DNA of 64,000 nt, from assembly GCA_017941635.1 (NCBI GenBank), contig JAGAVZ010000175.1, positions 16,018 through 80,017 of the forward strand, given 5' to 3'. The position numbers and the translations under genes were made by a program. Every line of letters starts with the position of its first letter. The first letter of the stretch is position 1. This DNA is from Cellulosilyticum sp. (GTDB lineage Bacteria; Bacillota; Clostridia; Lachnospirales; Cellulosilyticaceae). Of the stretch, positions 36,795-46,983 are shown one piece after another. The notes below the pieces were generated by a model, which saw only the letters and a list, made by a program, of their open reading frames with translations, made no database searches and was not told the origin of the DNA.

Positions 36795-37234
36795 AGTATT
36801 ATCACTCTCCTAAAAAATTAATTATTATAAATGCTATATACTCTATGTATTTTAAGCAATCAAGTATAACACTTATTAATGATATCATAGCACAAGCTAA
36901 AAAAAATACAACTAAAAAAATATTCTAAAAGCTGTAACTTTTTGACATTGAAAGATTTTTAGACAAGCAAATCAAAAATAGGCTATAATAAGATGTTAAG
37001 TCCTGTTTGTTCTAAATCAATAATGGTTCTATATGGAATAAATCATCAGTGAATAGACAAACCTATATAGTATGGAATATAAATAGTATACGTAATATAA
37101 AGCATGAAGTATAGTGAGCAGGCCATACTTTATAGGATCTATAGGTAGAAATAGTATGTAGTGATATAATCACTAGAACCTATATAAGAACATATGGACA
37201 ATAATAAAACAGTGATCAAATAGGAAGGTGTAGA
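36795..37234 (+). other. Long AT-rich leader region before the methyltransferase gene
   Basis: No gene in 440 bp. A promoter-like TAGACA (36960-36965), 18-bp spacer, TATAAT (36984-36989) would give a leader of about 240 nt. Repeated wording such as CTATATGGAATA, AGTATGGAATATA and AACCTATATA is present, but I recognise no riboswitch. Confidence 0.4.
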
Positions 37235-37987
37235 ATGGAAGCATATAGTGAGTTTGCTAATGTATATGATCTTTTTATGGAGGATACACCTTATGAAGCG
37301 TGGTATCAGTTTATACAAGATTGTCTAAAAGCGCACAAGGTTCAAGTGCAATCTGTTTGTGAACTAGGATGTGGAACAGGTCAAATGACTATACTTTTTG
37401 CAAAAGCTGGGAAAGAAGTAATTGGAATTGATTATTCACCAGAAATGTTAATGGTTGCACAAGACCATGCATATGATGAAGGCGTTTCTATTTTATATTC
37501 TATGCAAAATATGGCGGAATTTGAATTAGAAGATGAAGTGGACCTGATTTGCAGCTGTTGTGATAGCGTCAATTACTTATTAGAAGAAGAGGATGTATTA
37601 GACACCTTTAAACAAGTTCATACTTATCTTAAGGAAGATGGTCTTTTTATCTTTGATATGAACACAGCTTATAAATATAAAGAAGTATTAGGTGACCAAA
37701 TTTTTGCAGATCAAACAGAAAATGCAGCATACATTTGGGAAAACTTTTATGATGAAGAAGAAGAAATCAATGAGTATGAAGTAAGCTTCTTTATTAAGGA
37801 TGAAGATGGTAAATATGAAAGAACCATTGAAAATCACTACCAAAGGGCTTATAGTATAGAAGTCGTGAAAGAAATGTTAGAAGAAGCAGGTTTAGAATTA
37901 GTGGCTGCTTATGATAATTATACAAATACACCTGTTCGTGAGGAAACAGAACGTATCACTTATGTGGTAAGAAAATATCAATCATAG
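37235..37987 (+). CDS. Class I SAM-dependent methyltransferase
   Basis: 250 residues. SAM-binding motif I is VCELGCGTGQMTILFAKAG (about 46-64), followed by EVIGIDYSPEMLMVA and LICSCCDSVNYL; YKYKEVLGD and the beta-rich C-terminal part resemble clostridial small-molecule methyltransferases found beside hslO. Substrate unknown. GGAAGGTG precedes the ATG. It is followed after 32 bp by hslO, forming a probable operon. Confidence 0.88.
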   Translation: MEAYSEFANVYDLFMEDTPYEAWYQFIQDCLKAHKVQVQSVCELGCGTGQMTILFAKAGKEVIGIDYSPEMLMVAQDHAYDEGVSILYSMQNMAEFELEDEVDLICSCCDSVNYLLEEEDVLDTFKQVHTYLKEDGLFIFDMNTAYKYKEVLGDQIFADQTENAAYIWENFYDEEEEINEYEVSFFIKDEDGKYERTIENHYQRAYSIEVVKEMLEEAGLELVAAYDNYTNTPVREETERITYVVRKYQS

Positions 37988-38019
37988 CCCATAAGAGCAA
38001 AATGAAAGGAAGTACGATT

Positions 38020-38901
38020 ATGAGTAAAGATAGAAAAGATTATTTAGTAAGAGGGGTAGACAAAGGAAGAAACTTCAGATTCTTTGGTGCCAACTCTAGA
38101 AATTTAGTAAATGAAGCGTGTATGAAACACCAAACAACACCAGTTGCATCTGCTGCACTTGGTAGAACACTTACAGCCAATGTCATCATGGGAAGCATGT
38201 TAAAAAGAGATGAAGATAGAGTAAGTATCATCATCAAAGGGGATGGACCAATCGGTGGCATCATTACAGAAGCAAATGGTAAATGTGAAGTAAAAGGTTA
38301 TGTATATCACCCACAAATCGAATCTCACCTTAACTACTTAGGAAAATTAGATGTTGGTGGTGCTGTTGGTAATGCCAACATGACAGTTGTAAAAGACTTA
38401 GGTATGAAAGAGCCATACTCAGGACAAGTACCAATGCTTACTGGAGAAATTGCAGAAGACTTAACATACTACTTTGCAGTTTCAGAACAAACAAACTCAG
38501 TTGTAATCTTAGGGGTATTAGTAGACGTAGACTACAGCATCAAACAAGCTGGTGGTATCATCATTCAAGTATTACCAGATGCAAAAGACGAAGCAATCGA
38601 CTTACTTGAAGAAAAACTAAAAGACTTTGGTAACTTAACAGATAAACTTGAAAAAGGTCAATCAATCGAATACGTTATCGAAAAACTTTTAGGTGAAGTA
38701 GAATACATGAGTGAAACACCAATTACATTCCACTGCGATTGTAACAAAGACCGTATGGAAAGAGCGCTTATTAGCGTAGGCAAAAAAGATCTTCAAGAAA
38801 TCGCAGATGAAGATGGACAAGCTGAACTTGTATGTCCATTCTGTAATGACAAATATTTATTTAATAAAGAAGAACTGGATGAATTAATTCAAACAATCTA
38901 A
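38020..38901 (+). CDS. hslO: Redox-regulated chaperone Hsp33
   Basis: About 293 residues from the ATG at 38020, behind AAAGGAAG; an upstream ATG at 38002 lacks a site. Conserved blocks are SAALGRTLTANVIMGSML, IKGDGPIGGIITEANG, VGNANMTVVKDLG and MLTGEIAEDLTYYFAVSEQTNS. The zinc redox switch is CDC (FHCDCNKDRM) and CPFC (LVCPFCNDKY) near the C-terminus. Oxidation releases zinc and activates the holdase. Codon use rich in AAC, ATC and TAC differs from its upstream neighbour and suggests strong expression. Confidence 0.96.
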   Translation: MSKDRKDYLVRGVDKGRNFRFFGANSRNLVNEACMKHQTTPVASAALGRTLTANVIMGSMLKRDEDRVSIIIKGDGPIGGIITEANGKCEVKGYVYHPQIESHLNYLGKLDVGGAVGNANMTVVKDLGMKEPYSGQVPMLTGEIAEDLTYYFAVSEQTNSVVILGVLVDVDYSIKQAGGIIIQVLPDAKDEAIDLLEEKLKDFGNLTDKLEKGQSIEYVIEKLLGEVEYMSETPITFHCDCNKDRMERALISVGKKDLQEIADEDGQAELVCPFCNDKYLFNKEELDELIQTI

Positions 38902-38914
38902 TCATTTTTTTAGG

Positions 38915-38953
38915 AATATCGCTAGTCTATATTTAAGACTAGTGATATTTTTT
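38915..38953 (+). terminator. Rho-independent terminator after hslO
   Basis: AATATCGCTAGTCT (38915-38928) pairs with AGACTAGTGATATT (38936-38949), one wobble, then a T run. Confidence 0.9.
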
Positions 38954-39033
38954 ATGTATAAATAGATTTATATGCAAGGTGTCAAGCATAGAGCGATATA
39001 CTATTATAGAGACTCATTTTTGAGGGAGATTGG

Positions 39034-39891
39034 ATGTGCTACTATACGTTTTATACCCAAACCTTAAAAGACGAGTTAGTGGAAAAAGTGAATGAATTGT
39101 TAGATGAATATGGAATGAGTAATCACTATGAAATGAAAGATCTTTATTCGGGAAAAATGGGGCATTTATACGAAGTTAAGTATGAATTAAATGAAAAAAA
39201 AGAACAATGTGATGAGGGACTTGCACAGGTAGTCAGTGATATTGTACAAAAGCAGGCCATTAGTGCTGTGTGTGAACGATTTTTAAAGAAGAGAGAAGAG
39301 TTATCTATTCAAGATCGAAGTGAAATCACCAAAGCCTTTATGACAAATAATTATTTATCCAGGCAAGAGGGTGTATCCTATGTTTCTTATTATCTTGTCT
39401 ATTTACCAATCTATAAAGAGATAAGAGATAAAGGCAGCTTAAATATAGAAGGATGGCTACAATTTCGTCTGGGTAAGTATAAAGTATTACTTAGGGATAT
39501 ATTGGAACAGTTTGTAGAAGATTATATAGCAAAAAAAGATGTCGTTAATTTTATTAGACTGATGCGAGAAGTGAGTTTGTTAGCTGTTCCGTTAGAAGAG
39601 CTCATTCATATTATTTATAAAAAAGAAGGCAAGATTCAAATCTATGATAAGAATAAGCGAAACGTAACAGGACATTATATTAAAAAGTATTGCAAGGATT
39701 TGCTTTTGGATAGCACCTTAACACGTGAAGATTTACTATTACATGTTCTTATTACAATTAGTCCAAAGAAAATTATTATACATTGTTGTGAAAATATGAG
39801 AAGCAAACAATTTATGAATACTTTAGAAATTATATTTGAGGAAAATATTTCATACTGTAATGGATGTGGATTTTGTCATGATGAGGAGTAA
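39034..39891 (+). CDS. ytxC: Sporulation protein YtxC-like
   Basis: 285 residues. The N-terminal wording (YTFYTQTLKDELVEKVNELL), the central FMTNNYLSRQEGVSYVSYYLVYLPIYKEI and WLQFRLGKYKVLLRDILEQFVEDYI, and the C-terminal cysteine cluster CNGCGFC match what I know of YtxC-type proteins. B. subtilis ytxC lies next to thrS, and here a thrS gene also follows (600 bp later, after a T-box), which supports the call. Molecular role unknown. TGAGGGAG precedes the ATG. Confidence 0.75.
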   Translation: MCYYTFYTQTLKDELVEKVNELLDEYGMSNHYEMKDLYSGKMGHLYEVKYELNEKKEQCDEGLAQVVSDIVQKQAISAVCERFLKKREELSIQDRSEITKAFMTNNYLSRQEGVSYVSYYLVYLPIYKEIRDKGSLNIEGWLQFRLGKYKVLLRDILEQFVEDYIAKKDVVNFIRLMREVSLLAVPLEELIHIIYKKEGKIQIYDKNKRNVTGHYIKKYCKDLLLDSTLTREDLLLHVLITISPKKIIIHCCENMRSKQFMNTLEIIFEENISYCNGCGFCHDEE

Positions 39892-40047
39892 TGATAAGAA
39901 AGTTGAGGTTGATATTGACATATTATTTTGTATTTAATAGAATATATTAAGATATTATGTGCTAATTTATTCTTATAAGGTGTAAATTTCATAATAACAA
40001 ATGGATAAGAAAGAGAGTTCATGCAAATAGATTTTATAAATCAATTA

Positions 40048-40303
40048 AAACGATGATGAGAAGAGTAGCTTATTATAGCTTTTTCAGAGAGGAAATGTGA
40101 TGGTGAGAGCATTTTTAAAGCAGACAAGTGAAGACCACCTCGGAGTGATTGTAAAACAATACGGTAACGACGTTATAGTTTAAATGAAGTGGTGACTTCC
40201 ATTGGGGATGCCTAGTGGAATGCACAACAAGGGTGGAACCACGGGAATTGAGTACCCCGTCCCTTTTAAGCGTGAAATTGCGCTTGGAGGGACGGGGTTT
40301 TTA
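40048..40303 (+). promoter_or_regulatory. T-box riboswitch (threonine), upstream of thrS copy 1
   Basis: Typical T-box order: GATGATGAGAAGAGTAG start of Stem I, AGTGAAGACCACCTCGGAGT with a candidate specifier ACC (40134-40136, a Thr codon followed by A), and the T-box AAGGGTGGAACCACGGG (40229-40245). The terminator CCCCGTCCC (40255-40263) / GGGACGGGG (40289-40297) with T run follows. Uncharged tRNA-Thr should favour the antiterminator and switch on thrS. A further 195 nt of untranslated leader separates it from the start codon. Confidence 0.95.
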
Positions 40304-40497
40304 TATGTCATTTGGTAAGGATAGTATATTGAAATCATTACATTTATAAGATCACTCATTTTATAGAATCATCATGTAAACCAGTAAGGAAATATCATAG
40401 ACTTTTAAGAGGATATACACTAAAAATATGTTTCAGAAAATGAGCCATACAATGATTTGTATGACCTATTCAATATAAATGAAAGGATGTTAGCATA

Positions 40498-42420
40498 ATG
40501 ATTAAAATTAAACTTAAAGATGGTAGTGTCAAAGAATGTGAAGTAGGTATTTCAGTATTAGAAGTAGCAGAAAGTCTTAGTAGTGGTTTAGCAAGGGCAG
40601 CTTGTGCAGGGCTTGTGAATGGAGAAAGAGTAGACCTTCGCACCCAGCTAAATGAAGATTGTAATTTGGAAATCTTAACTTTCAATGACAAAGATGGAAG
40701 ATGGGCATTTCGTCATACTGCAGCCCATATTATGGCACAAGCAGTCAAAAGACTTTATCCAGAAGTAAAATTAGCTATTGGACCAGCCATTGAAGAGGGG
40801 TTCTATTACGATTTTGATACAGACAAACCATTCTCACAAGAAGACTTTGAAAAAATTGAATCTGAAATGAAAAAAATCGTTAAAGAAAAATTACCAATTG
40901 AACGTTTTGAATTACCTCGTGATGAAGCCATTAAATTAATGGAAGTTGCTGATGAGCCTTATAAAATTGAACTCATTCAAGACTTACCAGAAGGTGAAAC
41001 TATTTCTTTCTACAAACAAGGGGAATTTATTGACCTTTGTGCAGGGCCTCATCTTATGAATACAAAATCAGTAGAGGCATTTAAGATTATGTCTGTGGCA
41101 GGAGCTTACTGGAGAGGTAGTGAAAAAAATAAAATGCTTTCTCGTCTGTATGCAACAGCCTTTTCAAAGAAAGCAGAGCTTAATGATTACCTCGAAAAAT
41201 TGGAAGAAGCTAAAAAACGTGATCACCGTAAATTAGGTAAAGAACTTGAACTTTTTACATTATTAGATGAAGGACCAGGATTCCCATTCTTTTTACCAAA
41301 GGGCATGGAACTTAAAAATACACTTATTGACTACTGGAGACAAATTCATAAAAAAGCTGGTTATGTGGAAGTTTCTACACCAATTATTCTTAATAAACAG
41401 TTATGGCTTAGAAGCGGTCACTGGGACCATTACAGAGACAATATGTATACAACAATCATTGATGATGAAGATTATGCCATCAAACCAATGAACTGTCCTG
41501 GGGGCATGCTGGTTTACAAAACTAAAATGCACTCATACAAAGACTTACCACTTAGAGTAGGGGAATTAGGTCTTGTACACCGTCATGAACTTTCTGGAGC
41601 CCTTCATGGTTTAATGAGAGTGCGTAACTTTACTCAAGATGATGCCCATATTTTTATGTTACCAGAACAAATCAAAGATGAGATCAAAGGAGTAGTTAAT
41701 CTAATTGATGAAGTATATAAAACATTTGGTTTCAAATACAAAATTGAGCTTTCTACTATGCCAGAAGACCATGTAGGTGAATTAGAGGCTTGGGAAATGG
41801 CGACCAATGGTCTTAAAGAAGCTATTGAAGAATTAGGCTATGACTATGAAGTCAATGAAGGAGATGGTGCTTTCTATGGACCAAAACTTGACTTCAAATT
41901 AGAAGATAGCTTAGGAAGAACATGGCAATGTGGTACCATCCAATTGGACTTCCAACTTCCAGAACGATTTGAATTAGAATACATTGGTGCAGATGGTGAA
42001 AAACATAGACCAGTTATGATTCACCGTGTGGTATTTGGTAGTATTGAACGTTTTATTGGAGTCATTACAGAGCACTTTGCAGGCGCTTTTCCAACGTGGC
42101 TTGCACCAGTTCAAGTTAAAGTACTTCCTATTTCTGATAAACATCAAGCTTATGCTAGAAAAGTTTATGATACACTAGAAGCAGTAGGTATAAAAGTAGA
42201 GATTGATGAACGTTCAGAAAAAATCGGATACAAAATCAGAGAAGCAAGAAATATGCGTACACCATTTATTGTTGTAGTAGGTGCACAAGAAGAAACAGAT
42301 GGTACAGTGAGTGTACGTAGCCGTAAAGGTGAAGAAGGTGCTATGAAATTAGAAGATTTTGTGGCAAGAGTGCAAGATGAAATCCGAACTAAGTATAACT
42401 ACCTATTGGATGAGCAATAG
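40498..42420 (+). CDS. thrS: Threonyl-tRNA synthetase, copy 1
   Basis: 640 residues, full length. TGS domain (about 1-62), editing domain with HTAAHIMAQAVKRLYPEV and the C-terminal editing motif DLCAGPHL (about 65-225), class II core (about 240-530) and anticodon-binding domain (from FPTWLAPVQVKVLPISDKH). The zinc ligands are in place: Cys in IKPMNCPGGM, His in FTQDDAHIF and His in MIHRVVFGSIERF; motif 2 is LVHRHELSGALHGLMRVRNF. This core is of the common bacterial ThrRS wording. AAAGGATG precedes the ATG. Regulated by its T-box. A second, partly different thrS lies at 50.6 kb. Confidence 0.97.
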   Translation: MIKIKLKDGSVKECEVGISVLEVAESLSSGLARAACAGLVNGERVDLRTQLNEDCNLEILTFNDKDGRWAFRHTAAHIMAQAVKRLYPEVKLAIGPAIEEGFYYDFDTDKPFSQEDFEKIESEMKKIVKEKLPIERFELPRDEAIKLMEVADEPYKIELIQDLPEGETISFYKQGEFIDLCAGPHLMNTKSVEAFKIMSVAGAYWRGSEKNKMLSRLYATAFSKKAELNDYLEKLEEAKKRDHRKLGKELELFTLLDEGPGFPFFLPKGMELKNTLIDYWRQIHKKAGYVEVSTPIILNKQLWLRSGHWDHYRDNMYTTIIDDEDYAIKPMNCPGGMLVYKTKMHSYKDLPLRVGELGLVHRHELSGALHGLMRVRNFTQDDAHIFMLPEQIKDEIKGVVNLIDEVYKTFGFKYKIELSTMPEDHVGELEAWEMATNGLKEAIEELGYDYEVNEGDGAFYGPKLDFKLEDSLGRTWQCGTIQLDFQLPERFELEYIGADGEKHRPVMIHRVVFGSIERFIGVITEHFAGAFPTWLAPVQVKVLPISDKHQAYARKVYDTLEAVGIKVEIDERSEKIGYKIREARNMRTPFIVVVGAQEETDGTVSVRSRKGEEGAMKLEDFVARVQDEIRTKYNYLLDEQ

Positions 42421-42487
42421 ATTATATTCATTTTGGATTCATTACCTTATTAATAGGAGTTATAAAAGGGTTAACTAAAGGTTGGTA

Positions 42488-42542
42488 AAAAAGTGTTTCT
42501 GTTAGAAAAGGCTGAAAGTTTCTTTTAGAAACACTTTTTACG
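42488..42542 (+). terminator. Terminator after thrS copy 1
   Basis: AAAAAGTGTTTCT (42488-42500) pairs with AGAAACACTTTTT (42527-42539), with an inner AGAAA / TTTCT helix. The remaining DNA up to 42805 shows no gene. Confidence 0.85.
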
Positions 42543-42805
42543 ACCATCTGAGCTAGTTGTTGAAAATGTTTGATGAAGATAGGATGAACAAGTGAGATTT
42601 ATATGCCCTAGTTATGTGTTCGACAGAATATGGTTTATCTATAACAGATCAATACAATGATAGTATATGAAACAGTTATAGCGTTCAATACTTAAGAAAT
42701 AAACTTGGGTAAAGAACGTAAGTAATGAACTAAGATCAAGTGTGGGTGCTGGATTGATAGACTTAGATATTTACAAAAAATAGACTGATCATAAGGAGAA
42801 GAATA

Positions 42806-43984
42806 ATGGATAAGATTAAAAAGTTTTGGCCATGTTATTATGCTTTTTTGGCAAATGGGATGATGGCATTAGTATTAGGTATTGTTTTACCGTATTTGAT
42901 TGAAGAAATAGGTATTAATTATAGTGTGGCAGGTAGTTTGTTATCTGCTTTTGCTATAGGGAATTTTTTAGCAAGTTTTATTAATCCTATTTTAGTTGGA
43001 AAAATAGGAAGAAAGAAAACCACAGTAGGATTGACACTTCTTATTCCAGTAAGCTTAGGTGTAATTAGTTTCTGTCCACCAGTATATTTATTATTTGTAT
43101 TTTGCCTCTTATTAGGTATAGGAAGAGGAACAGTTAGTATTGTTAACAATATGGTAGTCAATGATCATATTGGAACAACAGCTGCGCTTAATTTATTACA
43201 TACAGTTTTTGCAGTAGGGGCGTTTACTTGTCCATTACTGGCAACTTATTTTATAGGACAAGGCATGGGGTGGCGTGCTATTGTTTATCTCGTTATGATA
43301 TTATGCTTTATTGCATGGCTTGGTTATATGAGATTGCCACTGGAAGAAAAAGTAGTGGTATCTAAAAAGAATAAAGGACAAGATGAAAAACAGTTCTTGA
43401 AAAATATGGGGTTCTATACAATGGGTGGGATTTTATTCTTCTACCTAGGCGTAGAAAATTGTGTAAATGGTTGGTTTATTACCTATTTTAAAAGTATGGG
43501 GATTATGAGTGATCAGTATGCAACCAATCTGATTTCGATTACATGGCTTGTGATTATGGTAGGGCGTTTACTTACAGCTTATTTATCAAGCAGAGTAGAT
43601 AAGAAAAAACTCATTTTAATGAACTGTAGTGCCACTGCTATTTTCTTTGTATTGTTGATTTCTACTCAGCAGCTTTTATGGATTACAGTAGCTATTATTG
43701 GTTTAGGATTCTTCTTTGCAGGCATTTATCCAACTTCAGTAGCATGTGGAGGAGAATATATTAAAGGCTCTACATTAGGCATGTCTCTTTTATTAGGTAT
43801 TGCAGCACTTGGTGGAATTATTACACCACAGATTGTAGGGATGGTAGCAGATGCTTTAGGTATGATACCAGCGATTATGATTTTAGTAGTGAATGTAATC
43901 TGTATGGTATGTTTAGCTGTTATAAATAGTGTAAGAAAGCCTAAGATATTAGAAGTGATACATAGAATATTGAACTATAAATAG
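42806..43984 (+). CDS. MFS transporter
   Basis: 392 residues, 12 predicted spans. The MFS loop 2-3 motif reads NPILVGKIGRKKTTVGLTLL, and the matching loop 8-9 motif AYLSSRVDKKKLILMN is present; glycine-rich helices include FCLLLGIGRGTVSIVNNMVV. It resembles the sugar/FucP-like branch in overall wording, but no substrate can be assigned. AAGGAGAAG precedes the ATG. Monocistronic, ending at the terminator at 44095. Confidence 0.85.
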   Translation: MDKIKKFWPCYYAFLANGMMALVLGIVLPYLIEEIGINYSVAGSLLSAFAIGNFLASFINPILVGKIGRKKTTVGLTLLIPVSLGVISFCPPVYLLFVFCLLLGIGRGTVSIVNNMVVNDHIGTTAALNLLHTVFAVGAFTCPLLATYFIGQGMGWRAIVYLVMILCFIAWLGYMRLPLEEKVVVSKKNKGQDEKQFLKNMGFYTMGGILFFYLGVENCVNGWFITYFKSMGIMSDQYATNLISITWLVIMVGRLLTAYLSSRVDKKKLILMNCSATAIFFVLLISTQQLLWITVAIIGLGFFFAGIYPTSVACGGEYIKGSTLGMSLLLGIAALGGIITPQIVGMVADALGMIPAIMILVVNVICMVCLAVINSVRKPKILEVIHRILNYK

Positions 43985-44094
43985 TTATAGGTCAAAAAGG
44001 AAATGTAAATTTTTACATATAATAGTTTGCATAAAAAGTGGACAAATAGACAGCCATAAATTATGATAAAAGCATAAGATAAGAATTAAATAAG

Positions 44095-44143
44095 AAAAAA
44101 AGTAGTAGGTAGATGAATCATTAATAGACCTACTACTTTTTTT
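44095..44143 (+). terminator. Rho-independent terminator after the MFS gene
   Basis: AAAAAAAGTAGTAGGT (44095-44110) pairs with ACCTACTACTTTTTTT (44128-44143). The rest of 43985-44319 shows no gene. Confidence 0.92.
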
Positions 44144-44319
44144 ATACAGCTTTAGCAGAAAGCAAATTTTAGATATAGATTGAACATTAAGTATGTCTAG
44201 ATTAGAGGTATATTTTGAACATCTTTTATTACGTAGGGAAAAAATGATAGTAGGAATACAAATAGGATAGATAAAAGATAGATTAGCTAGATATACTTAC
44301 TACAGAAGGGAGACAATAA

Positions 44320-44994
44320 ATGATAAAAATATTACTTGTAGAAGATGAAATACGAATGCAAGAAGTCATTGTAGACTATTTTAAGATAAAGGATATAGAG
44401 GTGACGTGTGCTAATAATGGAGTGGAAGCACTGGAGCGACTAGAGGAAAATAGTTATGATTTGGTTCTATTAGATATTATGATGCCAAAGTTAGATGGCT
44501 TTTCAGTTTGTAGGGCAATTCGTAAGAATAAGCAAACCATGCCGATTATCTTTTTAACTGCTAAGATAGATGAAAGTAATCAACTATTGGGCTATGAATT
44601 AGGGGCGGATGATTATATGACCAAACCTTTTTCACTTGTTGTACTTTATGCCAAGAGTATGGCACTAATTAAACGGGCACAGGGGAAGGTGATAGAAGAT
44701 TGTCTACAGGCAGGCAATATTCAAATGTTTAGTAGTGAGCGGAAGGTTTATGTAGCAGAAAAAGAGATTAAATTGCCTCATTTAGAATACCGTTTATTAG
44801 AATATTTTTTACATCATAAAAATCAGGTAGTATCTAGAGAGGAGATTTTGGTGAAGCTATGGGGATATGATTTTGAAGGGGATGAACGTATATTAGATAA
44901 TCATATGAAAAAGCTTAGAAAAGCATTAGGGAAAAGTGGCAAGTGTATACATACGATTAGAAAAGTGGGCTATAGACTGGAGGCAGAGGATTAG
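44320..44994 (+). CDS. OmpR-family response regulator
   Basis: 224 residues. Receiver domain 1-115 with acidic pair in LLVEDE, phospho-acceptor Asp52 in DLVLLDIMMPKLDG, Thr in IIFLTAK and Lys in DYMTKPFSL. C-terminal winged helix (about 128-222) with LEYRLLEYFLHHKNQVVSREEILVKLWG and HMKKLRKALGKSG...HTIRKVGYRLE. It is phosphorylated by the histidine kinase encoded immediately downstream (stop TAG adjacent to ATG). Targets unknown; no obvious output gene lies beside it. Confidence 0.94.
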   Translation: MIKILLVEDEIRMQEVIVDYFKIKDIEVTCANNGVEALERLEENSYDLVLLDIMMPKLDGFSVCRAIRKNKQTMPIIFLTAKIDESNQLLGYELGADDYMTKPFSLVVLYAKSMALIKRAQGKVIEDCLQAGNIQMFSSERKVYVAEKEIKLPHLEYRLLEYFLHHKNQVVSREEILVKLWGYDFEGDERILDNHMKKLRKALGKSGKCIHTIRKVGYRLEAED

Positions 44995-46794
44995 ATGAAA
45001 ACATTCTGGAAGATTTTTGGTAAGGTGTTAGTTGGCTTTGGCATAGGTTATGTGACCATGATGGGGATTTTTACATATAGCAAACAAAAAGATGTGAAAA
45101 AGGAATATAACAGTCATATTTTTGAAATAGTAGATTCTGTAGAGGAGCATATTGAAGCCTATTATAGTAAAGAGGAAGTTGCAATAAGACAGAGAGAAAT
45201 CAATGCCTTAAAGCAGGAGAGTAATAGAGGCAATGAACTTGATAAGATTGAGCAAAATCAAACAGAAATACTGAATAAGGAGGACAATATAAAAGTAGAA
45301 ACGACTGAAGAGGTAGCTGAAGGTATAGATGGTGGCTTTATACATATTAATGATAGTATGAATAACGACTTGGCGTATGAAGACGACTATAAAGTATATG
45401 GGGCAATGGCAATTTTCAAAGATAAAGCATGTGTTGCAAAATCAGGAACATATTTAATTAGTAATGGGATGAATTGGAATTTAGAACCAATAAAAGGTGG
45501 AAGTCAATATATTGATTTGGAGAAATGGCTGACTCAGGAGGAGATAGAAGAAATTATATCGTTTGTAATGAGAGTTCAGACGGATGAAGAATGCATTGAT
45601 TGGATTAAGGCAAGTGGGTATATCTTAGGACAGGAACTCTATCCAGAGAAAATAGAGATTTATGAAATCTATAGAGATAGAGAAATAATGGCATGGAGAG
45701 ATGAAGATGCCAAACTTGTCAAAGAATACGAATTTGAAGTAGAGCCAAGCTCAGAAATGGTTCCTTATGAATCCGACTGGTGGGATTTTTCAGTGCCAAT
45801 AAAAGACGTGGCAGAAGAGGCAAATAAGCTTTCAAAGAGATACTTAGAGCGGCAGAAGGAACTGAAGCCTTTTAAAGAGAGATTATACCAATGGGAAGAA
45901 GCAGGTTATAGAATTACTGATGAAATGAATTTAAGGGCTTATGAAAACTATAGAGAGATTGAAACAGAAACAGGAAGCTATCAGTTGGCTATAGCAATGC
46001 TTTATAGACCATGGAATGTTACCATAGAGGAGTTAAAGCTGGTTTATTTCTTTTCAGGGCTATTAACATTTGTGATGTCTCTCATTTTATCGATGGCTTT
46101 ATGGCGTACGAATCAAAAAAGAGAGCAGTTTGAAAAGAATAGAAGACAATTGGTAGATGCCATAGGACATGAACTTAAAACACCACTAGCCATTATTCAA
46201 ACTTATAGTGAAGGGTTAAAGGAAAAGATTGCAGAGGATAAGAGGGAACATTATCTAGAGGTTATTATTGATGAAACTAATAAAATGAATGAGTTGATAC
46301 TAGAAATGATTGAATTGAGTAGATTGCAAAATAGTGCTTATGCAATGAAACTAGAAAATATTGTACTACAACAGTTAGTAGAACATTTACTACAAGGTAA
46401 AGAAAAATGGTTAGAAGAAAAAGAACTTAAGGTTCAGTTAGATTTTGAGGGAGAGGAGATTCAAGCTGAGTATAAAAGTATGGAACGTGCCATTCATAAC
46501 TTACTCTTAAATGCCATCCAACATGCAGAAAGGGGAAGTATCATAGAGATTGGATATAAAGAAGATAAGTTTTATATACAAAATCAAGGACCAATTATTC
46601 CTAAAGAAAAAATAGATCAAATATGGGAGGTATTTTATAAAGTAGAGAATGATGCGCATAGAAGTGGACAAGGAACAGGACTTGGACTAGCCATTGTGGC
46701 ACAAATTTGTGAGAGGCATCAAATGACTTATGGTGTAGAGAATCGTGTAGAGGGTGTGAAGTTCTGGTTGGGTAATTTTAAGAAATTAATTTAA
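44995..46794 (+). CDS. Membrane sensor histidine kinase with large extracytoplasmic domain
   Basis: 599 residues. Two membrane spans (about 9-27 and 349-369) enclose an extracytoplasmic domain of about 320 residues that is acidic and not recognised. Only about 20 residues separate the second span from the H-box AIGHELKTPLAII (His392), so there is no room for a HAMP domain. The ATPase domain shows NLLLNAIQHAERG (N-box), QNQGPIIPKEKIDQIWEVFYK and GTGLGLAIVAQI (G2-box). It pairs with the response regulator directly upstream, with no intergenic gap. Confidence 0.92.
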   Translation: MKTFWKIFGKVLVGFGIGYVTMMGIFTYSKQKDVKKEYNSHIFEIVDSVEEHIEAYYSKEEVAIRQREINALKQESNRGNELDKIEQNQTEILNKEDNIKVETTEEVAEGIDGGFIHINDSMNNDLAYEDDYKVYGAMAIFKDKACVAKSGTYLISNGMNWNLEPIKGGSQYIDLEKWLTQEEIEEIISFVMRVQTDEECIDWIKASGYILGQELYPEKIEIYEIYRDREIMAWRDEDAKLVKEYEFEVEPSSEMVPYESDWWDFSVPIKDVAEEANKLSKRYLERQKELKPFKERLYQWEEAGYRITDEMNLRAYENYREIETETGSYQLAIAMLYRPWNVTIEELKLVYFFSGLLTFVMSLILSMALWRTNQKREQFEKNRRQLVDAIGHELKTPLAIIQTYSEGLKEKIAEDKREHYLEVIIDETNKMNELILEMIELSRLQNSAYAMKLENIVLQQLVEHLLQGKEKWLEEKELKVQLDFEGEEIQAEYKSMERAIHNLLLNAIQHAERGSIIEIGYKEDKFYIQNQGPIIPKEKIDQIWEVFYKVENDAHRSGQGTGLGLAIVAQICERHQMTYGVENRVEGVKFWLGNFKKLI

Positions 46795-46863
46795 GAGATT
46801 ATTATAAAAAGCAGCTTAAGGAAGTGTTTAATCGAGGAGTTGAATAAGTAGAAAGCAGGAACT

Positions 46864-46910
46864 AAATCGTAAGTTTAGAGTGAAATCAACACTTGAAACT
46901 TACGATTTTT
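46864..46910 (+). terminator. Terminator after the two-component genes
   Basis: AAATCGTAAGTTT (46864-46876) pairs with AAACTTACGATTT (46896-46908), with an inner AGTG / CACT helix, then T-rich DNA. Confidence 0.88.
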
Positions 46911-46983
46911 ATTTTTGAAGAAATGTAAAATTTTGTAGACAAAGCAAGAAAAATGTATTATGATAGTCAACATATAAAGCAAA

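Noticed and set aside
36795..37234. Possible riboswitch in the long leader before the methyltransferase gene
   Set aside because: Repeated AT-rich words are present, but none of the conserved cores of known riboswitches could be matched.
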